Positions 14,295 to 20,298 of a DNA stretch of 20,785 nt are shown piece after piece. The position numbers and the translations under genes are program-made. The stretch covers positions 1 through 20,785 of the forward strand of contig JBFKVA010000037.1 of assembly GCA_041635475.1 (NCBI GenBank), written 5' to 3'. Position 1 is the first letter of the stretch; each line of letters begins with the position of its first letter. The notes under the pieces are model-generated. The model saw only the letters and a program-made list of their open reading frames with translations, was not told where the DNA came from and did not search any database. The DNA is from GCA-020352575 sp041635475 (GTDB lineage Bacteria > Actinomycetota > Acidimicrobiia > Spongiisociales > JAENVV01).

Positions 14295-15914
14295 ATGTCC
14301 GCCAGCCAGCGTTTCGACACCGTCGTCATCGGAGCCGGGGTCGCCGGCCTCGGAGCGGCGGCTCTCCTCGCCAAGGATTTCGGCCAGCGCGTCCTGGTGC
14401 TCGAACGCGCCCCGTTCATCGGTGGACGGACGCTCTCCTACGTCGGCACGGGGAACACGGTCGTCGCCGACGGGATCGAGATGGACGCCAAGGCGTTCCG
14501 CAAGTCCCTCGCGTATGCCCACTGCTACCTGGGCAAGTGCACGCCCAGCATCGAGGAGATCTTCGATCGGGGCCTGCTCGATGGCCGCACCTTCGAGGCG
14601 GGGGGCCACGGCCTCTTCTGGGGAAACAAGAGCCGGGTCGACCACCTCATGGGTCACCTCGGCGTGAGCTGGAACCTGCCGGTCAACAAAGGCCTGGCGT
14701 TCATCGAGTGGGAGGGAGAGGACAAGGAGACGAAGCACCATCAGGTCCACAAGGGCCAGCGGTACCAGTGGATGTCGGAGGAGGGGTTCAACGCCACGAT
14801 GCTCCAACTCACCGACATGGCGACCTCGACGTTCGAGGACATGGCCAAGCTCATGCGGACTCCGCTGCAGGATTGGCTGGCCGAACGGAACATGCACCCC
14901 GAGGCCTACAAGTACATCAAGGTCCTCGCCGCCTCCCAGACGGCCCAAGCCGAGCCGGCCATGACCCCGGCCGGCGACTTCCTCGGCTACATGGCCATTG
15001 CCGGCAAGATCGGGATGAACCTCGTCAAGGGGTCTGTTGCCACCGCCGACAGCCCCGGCACGATTGCCATCCCCCAGCAGTTCGAGCAGGTGGTGCTCGA
15101 GCACGGGGGCGAGGTGCTGCGCGACACCCCGGCCCTGGAGGTCCTCATCGAGGAAGGCAAGGTGACCGGCGTGCTCATCCGGTCCCATGACAACGCCTAC
15201 GACTCCGAGCGGGTCGTGCATGCCGACAACGTCATCTGCACGATCCCCCCCAAGTACATCTTCCGTGTTCTGCCCAAGAAGTGGTTCCCGGCCGAGTGGG
15301 TGACCCTGCTGGAGCAGAAGTTCTGGGGCGCCGGCCTGCTCACCGGCTACTTCGGCATGAAGCGGTCCCTCTTCCCCGACATCGAGATCGACGAAGGCAG
15401 CTTCGTCTACATGCCCGGCATCACCACCCCCGAGGAGGGGTTCATCGGCGTCGTCGACATGGTGATGTGCGACTTCACCGCCTGGGGTGAAGGGACCGCC
15501 AAGCGAGCCCCCGAAGGCAAACGGGAGTACCTGTTCTCGACCGCCCTCACCGACGAGGAAATGCGCAATCCCGACAAGGTGAACCGGGTCATCGAGTTGT
15601 GCGAGGCCTGGGCCCGGCGCACCTTCCCCAGTTGGGACCAGGACCTCGAGTTCGGTATCTGGACCCCGAGTCCGGAGGCCTACGGCCTGTGGCGCCCGGT
15701 GGGCGAGGACCGCCCCGACGTGGTCTCCCCCGACGTGGAGGGCCTCTACTTCGCCGGGGACCAGTACGGCCGACGGCTGTGGGGGGGAGGCATCGACGGC
15801 GCCGCCCTCTCGGCGATCATGTGCGTGGACGCCATGATGGGATCGGACCTCGAGACCGAGATCATGCCCGAGTACCACCGGGGCGTGCCGGACCTGGCCG
15901 TCCAGGACGCGTGA
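14295..15914 (+). CDS. FAD-dependent oxidoreductase, phytoene desaturase/amine oxidase-like
   Basis: This 539-aa protein begins with a Rossmann FAD-binding motif, VVIGAGVAGLGAAALLAKDF (G13, G15, G18), closed by E37 (VLVLE) and followed by GGRT at 43-46. It ends with the second FAD signature GLYFAGDQYGRRLWGGGIDG. This layout is that of CrtI-type desaturases and related flavin amine oxidases, which act on C-C or C-N bonds of hydrophobic substrates. The specific substrate cannot be read. The start has GGAG about 7 bp upstream and an operator-bearing promoter (14232-14265). Its stop overlaps the GTG of the kinase gene by 4 bases (GTGA), and a ferredoxin gene follows, so it heads a three-gene operon. 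The ferredoxin could be its electron acceptor; that is inference. Confidence 0.85.
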   Translation: MSASQRFDTVVIGAGVAGLGAAALLAKDFGQRVLVLERAPFIGGRTLSYVGTGNTVVADGIEMDAKAFRKSLAYAHCYLGKCTPSIEEIFDRGLLDGRTFEAGGHGLFWGNKSRVDHLMGHLGVSWNLPVNKGLAFIEWEGEDKETKHHQVHKGQRYQWMSEEGFNATMLQLTDMATSTFEDMAKLMRTPLQDWLAERNMHPEAYKYIKVLAASQTAQAEPAMTPAGDFLGYMAIAGKIGMNLVKGSVATADSPGTIAIPQQFEQVVLEHGGEVLRDTPALEVLIEEGKVTGVLIRSHDNAYDSERVVHADNVICTIPPKYIFRVLPKKWFPAEWVTLLEQKFWGAGLLTGYFGMKRSLFPDIEIDEGSFVYMPGITTPEEGFIGVVDMVMCDFTAWGEGTAKRAPEGKREYLFSTALTDEEMRNPDKVNRVIELCEAWARRTFPSWDQDLEFGIWTPSPEAYGLWRPVGEDRPDVVSPDVEGLYFAGDQYGRRLWGGGIDGAALSAIMCVDAMMGSDLETEIMPEYHRGVPDLAVQDA

Positions 15915-16972
15915 CACGGCCCGAGCGGCCGGGGACCCGACCGGTCTCGGATCGCCATCGAATCGACGAGGACGGCCTCGTCTCCTGGTTCGATGCTGCC
16001 CTCGAGGAGTTCGCCGGTCCGGCGACGCTCCGCCAGTTCGCCGGGGGCCAGTCCAATCCGACCTTCCTCGTCTCGGCCGAGTCGGGGGAGTACGTCGTCC
16101 GCAAGCAACCACCGGGGAAGCTGCTCCCGTCAGCGCACGCCGTGGACCGGGAGTACCGGGTGCTCGCCGCCCTGGCATCAACCGGGGTTCCGGTGCCCGT
16201 CACCCGAGCCTTCTGCGACGACGCCGCGGTGATCGGCACGCCCTTCTACGTCATGGACTACCTCCCGGGACGGGTGTTCACCGACCCGCTCCTTGCAGGC
16301 CTGGACGACGCCGATCGCACCGCCGTCTACGACTCGATGAACGACACGCTCGCCCAGATCCACCTCGTCGACTGGCGAGCTGTCGGGCTCGAGGGCTTCG
16401 GGCGCCCCGAGAACTACTTCGTCCGCCAGGTGGACCGCTGGACGTCGCAGTACGATAAGACGAAGGTGGAGGACGCCCCCGAACTGGACGCTCTGCGGGA
16501 CTGGGTCCGGGCCTCCGTCCCCGACGACGACACGGCCACGATCGTCCACGGCGACTTTCGGCTTGGCAACCTCATCATCCACCCCACCGAGCCACGGGTC
16601 GTGGCCGTGCTCGATTGGGAGCTCTCGACGATTGGCCACCCCTTGGCCGATCTCGCCTACAACTGCATGACCTACCACTTCCCCGCCGGGCACCCGATCG
16701 GCCCCGGGTTCGTCGATGCCCCCGAGGCCGCCCTCGCGGGCATCCCGTCGGAGGATGAGTACCTCGAGGCCTACGCCGGTCGCACCGGACGGGACCCCCG
16801 ACCGCTGTGGCGGTTCTGCATGGCGTTCAGCCTCTACCGGGTGGCTGCCATCCAGCTCGGGGTGTACGCCCGAGCCCGCCAAGGCAACGCCGCATCGGAG
16901 ACGGCCATCCTGTTCGGCGAGAGCTACCGCCTCGTGGCCCGGGCCGGCCACCGTGTGGCGATGGGCGGCTGA
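15911..16972 (+). CDS. APH-like phosphotransferase (ACAD10 N-terminal domain / LvaA type)
   Basis: The GTG at 15911 overlaps the FAD-oxidoreductase stop by 4 bases (GTGA), giving 353 residues. The aminoglycoside-phosphotransferase fold is clear: a glycine-rich loop FAGGQSNPTF near 43-52, a lysine in VVRKQPPG (K65), the catalytic loop HGDFRLGN (213-220, D215) and the metal-binding LDWE (D235), followed by GHPLADLAY. This subgroup resembles the kinase half of human ACAD10/ACAD11 and bacterial LvaA, which phosphorylate hydroxyacyl-CoA at the 4-hydroxy position so that a partner acyl-CoA dehydrogenase can remove phosphate. An ACAD of the matching clade lies convergently 203 bp downstream. Antibiotic resistance is unlikely from this context. 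A ferredoxin gene starts 1 bp after the stop. Confidence 0.87.
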   Translation: MTRPERPGTRPVSDRHRIDEDGLVSWFDAALEEFAGPATLRQFAGGQSNPTFLVSAESGEYVVRKQPPGKLLPSAHAVDREYRVLAALASTGVPVPVTRAFCDDAAVIGTPFYVMDYLPGRVFTDPLLAGLDDADRTAVYDSMNDTLAQIHLVDWRAVGLEGFGRPENYFVRQVDRWTSQYDKTKVEDAPELDALRDWVRASVPDDDTATIVHGDFRLGNLIIHPTEPRVVAVLDWELSTIGHPLADLAYNCMTYHFPAGHPIGPGFVDAPEAALAGIPSEDEYLEAYAGRTGRDPRPLWRFCMAFSLYRVAAIQLGVYARARQGNAASETAILFGESYRLVARAGHRVAMGG

Positions 16973-16973
16973 C

Positions 16974-17171
16974 ATGGCGCTTCGCATCACCCACGACTGC
17001 ATCGCCTGCGGCGCCTGCCAGTGGGCCTGCCCCAACGAGGCGGTGGTGGGCGGGGTCCGGCTCTACGCCATCATCGGCCGGCGGTGCAACGAGTGCGTGG
17101 GCCAGTTCGACGTCCCCCAGTGCGTCGAGGCCTGTCCGATCGACTGCATCATCCCTCGCCCGGCGGCCTGA
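16974..17171 (+). CDS. YfhL-type 2[4Fe-4S] ferredoxin
   Basis: This 65-aa protein starts 1 bp after the kinase stop. It has C9xxC12xxC15xxxC19P, then C38xxC41 with eight residues to C50, then xxxC54P. This long second-cluster loop (CNECVGQFDVPQCVEACP) is typical of YfhL/Allochromatium-type ferredoxins that carry two low-potential [4Fe-4S] clusters. A ninth cysteine (C58) follows. It is a soluble electron carrier. As third gene of the operon it probably serves the FAD oxidoreductase, or passes electrons to an enzyme outside the window. Its stop lies 3 bp from the stop of the convergent acyl-CoA dehydrogenase, so transcripts from the two sides probably overlap. Confidence 0.93.
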   Translation: MALRITHDCIACGACQWACPNEAVVGGVRLYAIIGRRCNECVGQFDVPQCVEACPIDCIIPRPAA

Positions 17172-17174
17172 GCC

Positions 17175-18449
17175 CTAGCGGCGCCGGCTGTCCACGTCGG
17201 CGAGGACCTCGGGCGGGGTGAGGTAGGCGGCCATGGTCCCCCGCCGTGCTTCGGCTTCCCGCATCTCCCGGCGGGCGATGGACCGGATGTGCACCTCGTC
17301 CGGGCCGTCGGCCAGGCGCAGGGCCCGGCCCCAGGTCCACAGGTCGGCGAGCGGCGTGTCGGGGGTGAGCCCCATGGCCCCGAACACCTGCATGGCCCGG
17401 TCGACCACCTCGGTCTGGAGCCGGGGCACGAGGGCCTTGATCATCGAGATCTCCTTGGCCGCCCCCTTGGCGCCGTGACGGTCGATGAGCCACGCCGTCT
17501 TGAGGACGAGCAGGCGGGCCTGGTCGATCTCGATCCTCGAGCGGGCGATCCAGTCGGCGACCACGCCGTGCTGGTGGAGGGCGCTGCCGAAGGTCTTGCG
17601 CTCCGGGGCTCGCTCGCACATGAGCTCGAGCGCGAGTTCGGCCTGCCCGATGCTGCGCATGCAGTGGTGGATGCGCCCCGGGCCGAGTCGGGCCTGGGCG
17701 ATGGCGAACCCGGATCCCTCTTCGTGGAGGAGGTTGGTCACCGGTACCTGGACGTTGCGGAACAGGACCTCGCAGTGTCCCTTGGGTGCGACGTGGTTCA
17801 TGACCGGCACGTTGCGGACGACCTCGACGCCGGGCGTGTCGAGGGGAACGAGGACCATGCTCTGCTGGTGGTGCCGATCGGCTTCGGGGTTGGTGACCCC
17901 CATGAGGATGGTCACCTTGCAGCGGGGGTCGGCCGCACCGGAGGAGAACCACTTCCGACCGTTGATGACGTAGACGTCGCCGTCGCGCCTGATCGATGTC
18001 TGGATGTTGGTCGCATCCGAGGAGGCGACGTCGGGTTCGGTCATGGAGAAGCACGACCGGATCTCCCCAGCAAGGAGAGGATCGAGCCAGCGCTCCCGCT
18101 GCTCGGGGGTGGCGAACAGGTGCAGGATCTCCATGTTGCCGGTATCGGGGGCACTGCAGTTGAAGACCTCCGACGCCCACATGACCCGGCCCATGATCTC
18201 GGCGAGGGGGGCGTACTCGAGGTTGGTGAGGCGCTGCCCGGGTTCGTCGTCGCGCAGGCCGGGGAGGAACAGGTTCCAGAGACCCTCGTCGCGGGCCAGC
18301 ACCTTGAGGTCTTCCATGAAGGCCGGGTGGGTGTTGCCCGCCGCCACTTCGGCGGTCCACACCGGGATCTGGGGGACGATGTACTCATCCATGAAGCGGC
18401 GGACTTGGGCCTGCAGCTGCTGTACCTTCGGGCTGTACTCGAAATCCAC
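17175..18449 (-). CDS. Acyl-CoA dehydrogenase, ACAD10/ACAD11-like clade
   Basis: The GTG at 18449 has GGAG 7 bp upstream and begins just before the conserved N-terminal helices, giving 424 aa, normal for the family. Marks include the FAD/substrate loop CFSMTEPDVASSDATNI (133-149), NGRKWFSSGA, GRIHHCMRSIGQAELALELM, the RKTFGSALHQHGVVADWIA region and the C-terminal LADGPDEVHIRSIAR near 379-393. The last replaces the usual YEG catalytic glutamate segment and carries Asp (D381), as I recall for the ACAD10/11 group. Such enzymes act on unusual acyl-CoAs, including phosphorylated 4-hydroxyacyl-CoAs. An APH-like kinase of matching type lies convergently. The promoter region is shared with the divergent HxlR regulator and contains operator site 2; a TATACT (18514 to 18509, minus strand) may be its -10. 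Confidence 0.88.
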   Translation of the reverse strand: MDFEYSPKVQQLQAQVRRFMDEYIVPQIPVWTAEVAAGNTHPAFMEDLKVLARDEGLWNLFLPGLRDDEPGQRLTNLEYAPLAEIMGRVMWASEVFNCSAPDTGNMEILHLFATPEQRERWLDPLLAGEIRSCFSMTEPDVASSDATNIQTSIRRDGDVYVINGRKWFSSGAADPRCKVTILMGVTNPEADRHHQQSMVLVPLDTPGVEVVRNVPVMNHVAPKGHCEVLFRNVQVPVTNLLHEEGSGFAIAQARLGPGRIHHCMRSIGQAELALELMCERAPERKTFGSALHQHGVVADWIARSRIEIDQARLLVLKTAWLIDRHGAKGAAKEISMIKALVPRLQTEVVDRAMQVFGAMGLTPDTPLADLWTWGRALRLADGPDEVHIRSIARREMREAEARRGTMAAYLTPPEVLADVDSRRR

Positions 18450-18494
18450 GGGTGGCTCCAGGGGTCGGGGGGGTCGATCGAGGCAGCCCGGTCG

Positions 18495-18516
18495 ACTTGC
18501 GTAACAGGAGTATAAT
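18495..18516. promoter_or_regulatory. Divergent promoter region with operator site 2 and TATAAT box
   Basis: ACTTGCGTAACAGGAGT (18495-18511) shares its left half exactly with sites 1 and 3; its right half is imperfect. It abuts a consensus -10, TATAAT (18511-18516), facing the HxlR gene, and overlaps TATACT (18514 to 18509) facing the acyl-CoA dehydrogenase. No good -35 is visible for either. A protein bound here could control both genes, including autoregulation of the HxlR protein. Confidence 0.65.
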
Positions 18517-18522
18517 TGCCCG

Positions 18523-19470
18523 ATCTCGCGCCCCACACGTGCCGCTTCGAGCCAGATCCGCGCCAACTCGGTCTACCGGGCACTGGCAGCGGTCGGCGAC
18601 CGTTGGTCACTGCTCATCCTGGGGGCGGCCTTCAACGGCTGCGTCCGCTTCGGCCAGTGGCGACAGGCCATCGGCATCGCCAGCAACGTCCTTTCGAACC
18701 GCTTGACCCACCTCGTGGAGCTCGGCTGTTTCGAACGGCAGGCCGGTGACGACGCCCGCGGCTTCGAGTACCACCTGACGACCCAGGGCTTCGACCTCTA
18801 CCCGGTGGCGCTCATGTTCTGGCGCTTCGACCAGCTGTGGTCCGAGCCCCGGCTTCTCCACCCCGACACCCTCACGCACGGCTCCGACGAACACGAGATG
18901 ATGCCGGTGATGGTGTGCGGGGGGTGTGGTACCGAAGTGCGTTCGCGCGACGTCCGGTACCAGGACGGTCCGGGGGCGGGGACCGAGGAATCGCCTCCCC
19001 CGCGGGTGAGTCGACGGTCGTCGGTGACCCTCGGGTCGAGCGGGGCCCGGCATTCGACCTTGTTCGGGGAGTCGGTCGACCGCTTGGGTGACCGGTGGAC
19101 CCAGATGGTGCTGGCGGCGCTCTTCCTGGGTGCCAACCGGTTCGACGAGATCCAACGGGAGTGTGGAATCGCCCCCAACATCCTCTCCCTGCGCCTCAAG
19201 GAACTCGTGGACGGCGACCTCCTCCTGCGCAGGCGCTATCAGTCGGGGCCGGATCGGTTCGAGTACGTCCTCACGCCCAAGGGCCTCGACATGTACCCGA
19301 TCGCCCTGGCCCTCATGACGTGGGGCGATCGGTGGATGGCCGCCGAAGGGCCACCGCTGCTCCTCACCCACTCGTCGTGCGGATCGTCGTTGAACCCTGC
19401 CGTGGTGTGCCGGTCCTGTCGCCAGGTTCCGACGCCGCGAGAGGTGGCATTCGGTTCCGCCGCCGCCTGA
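18523..19470 (+). CDS. Tandem-domain HxlR-family transcriptional regulator
   Basis: The frame encodes two HxlR winged helix-turn-helix domains in one chain. Domain 1 (about residues 14-105) reads SVYRALAAVGDRWSLLILGA, then SNVLSNRLTHLVELG. Domain 2 (about 177-276) reads STLFGESVDRLGDRWTQMVL, then PNILSLRLKELVDGDLL. Each is followed by a CxxC knuckle (VCGGCG, VCRSCR), but the first has lost the preceding HxxCG half (HSSCG in the second). HxlR proteins bind palindromic operators as dimers; this one may supply both halves itself. No ATG, GTG or TTG occurs in frame between a TAA at 18502 and domain 1. The listed start is ATC at 18523, seven bases after the TATAAT box, fitting a leaderless transcript, or ATG misread as ATC. 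The first canonical start, TTG at 18703, would cut the first HTH. Confidence 0.82.
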   Translation: MSRPTRAASSQIRANSVYRALAAVGDRWSLLILGAAFNGCVRFGQWRQAIGIASNVLSNRLTHLVELGCFERQAGDDARGFEYHLTTQGFDLYPVALMFWRFDQLWSEPRLLHPDTLTHGSDEHEMMPVMVCGGCGTEVRSRDVRYQDGPGAGTEESPPPRVSRRSSVTLGSSGARHSTLFGESVDRLGDRWTQMVLAALFLGANRFDEIQRECGIAPNILSLRLKELVDGDLLLRRRYQSGPDRFEYVLTPKGLDMYPIALALMTWGDRWMAAEGPPLLLTHSSCGSSLNPAVVCRSCRQVPTPREVAFGSAAA

Positions 19471-19497
19471 CGATCATCCCGGCTCGGTGATCGTCAG
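19467..19497. terminator. Bidirectional terminator hairpin over two convergent stop codons
   Basis: CTGACGATCA (19467-19476) and TGATCGTCAG (19488-19497) are perfect 10-bp inverted arms around an 11-base loop. The hairpin contains the HxlR stop (19468-19470) and the stop of the convergent short-chain dehydrogenase (19474-19476). It has no T-tract in either direction, but its perfect arms at a 3-bp convergent gap make a shared terminator the best reading. Confidence 0.65.
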
Positions 19498-20232
19498 CCC
19501 TCCGTCGACCACGATGGTCTGGCCGGTGATGTAGGCGGCCCCCTCGGAGGCGAGGAACACGGCGACCCCGCCCACGTCGTCGGGGAGCCCGATCCGGCGA
19601 ACCGGAGTCTTGCGCTCGACGCCGGCCAGCAGCTTCTCGTTCTCCCACAACGCCCGAGAGAAGTCCGTCTTGATGAGCCCGGGGGCGATGCAGTTGGCCC
19701 GCAAGCCCTGGGGGCCGAACTCGACGGCCAGGCTCTTGACGAGCGAGGAGTCTGCGGCCTTGGACATGCCGTAGACGGCGAGGGTCCCACTCCCCTGGTT
19801 CCCACCGATGCTGGACACGATGAGGAAGCTGCCCCCGGGCGCCATGTGGGGCGCCGCCAGCGTGCACAACCAGAAGTTGCTCCGCACGTTCGAGTTCATG
19901 ATCTTGTCGTAGGCCTCGTCGGGCATGTTGGCCATCGGGCCGTAGTAGGGGTTGACCGCGGCGTTGCACACGACGACGTCGATCCTTCCCCACTCGCCGA
20001 CGGCCGAGTCCACGAGGTGCTCGAGTTGCTCCTTCGTCGAGATGTTGCAGGGGACGGCGATGGCCTCTCCTCCGGCGGCCGTGATGGCGCCCACGACCTC
20101 GGCACAGGCGTCCGGCTTGCGGGACGACACGACCACCCTGGCGCCGGCCCTGGCCATGTTCTCGGCTATGGATCGTCCGATTCCGCGACTCGATCCGGTG
20201 ATGACTGCCACCCGTCCCGTCAGGTCGAACAT
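19474..20232 (-). CDS. Short-chain dehydrogenase/reductase, FabG-like
   Basis: This 252-aa classical SDR has every core motif: TGSSRGIG at 12-19, SSRK at 36-39 (R38 suggests NADPH), CNAA at 89-92, S141, and YGMSK with Y154 and K158. The segment IAPGLIKTDFSRALW and the C-terminal ITGQTIVVDGG are typical of FabG-like enzymes in acyl and alcohol catabolism. It probably oxidises or reduces a hydroxy/keto group of the pathway substrate. GAGGAGG lies 3 bp before the ATG. Its promoter region carries operator site 3, so it seems to share control with the FAD-oxidoreductase operon and the acyl-CoA dehydrogenase. It ends 3 bp from the convergent HxlR gene inside a shared hairpin. Confidence 0.9.
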   Translation of the reverse strand: MFDLTGRVAVITGSSRGIGRSIAENMARAGARVVVSSRKPDACAEVVGAITAAGGEAIAVPCNISTKEQLEHLVDSAVGEWGRIDVVVCNAAVNPYYGPMANMPDEAYDKIMNSNVRSNFWLCTLAAPHMAPGGSFLIVSSIGGNQGSGTLAVYGMSKAADSSLVKSLAVEFGPQGLRANCIAPGLIKTDFSRALWENEKLLAGVERKTPVRRIGLPDDVGGVAVFLASEGAAYITGQTIVVDGGLTITEPG

Positions 20233-20255
20233 GTGCCTCCTCGCGTCGATGCCGA

Positions 20256-20287
20256 ACTGTACGCGGCCTCACTTGCGTAACACAAGT
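20256..20287 (-). promoter_or_regulatory. Promoter and operator (site 3) of the FabG-like dehydrogenase
   Basis: ACTTGCGTAACACAAGT (20271-20287) has 5-bp arms ACTTG/CAAGT and shares the core of sites 1 and 2. On the minus strand, TTGTGT (20285 to 20280), an 18-bp spacer and TACAGT (20261 to 20256) form a plausible promoter whose -35 box lies in the operator. It sits between the ArsR-like regulator stop and the SDR start. Confidence 0.7.
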
Positions 20288-20298
20288 CAGTCGGGTCC

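Noticed and set aside
13707..16181. An 824-codon minus-strand open frame across the membrane protein, FAD oxidoreductase and kinase genes
   Set aside because: It spans three well-supported plus-strand genes and their promoter region and shows only low-complexity Arg/Gly/His-rich sequence: a shadow frame.
15911..16972. The APH-like gene as an aminoglycoside-resistance determinant
   Set aside because: Sequence style (FAGGQSNPTF, HGDFRLGNLI, GHPLADLAY) and coupling to an oxidoreductase and ferredoxin fit the ACAD10/LvaA-type kinases rather than resistance enzymes.
17289..18515. A 408-codon plus-strand open frame opposite the acyl-CoA dehydrogenase
   Set aside because: The minus strand encodes a complete ACAD with a promoter and ribosome-binding site; the plus-strand translation has no recognisable family.
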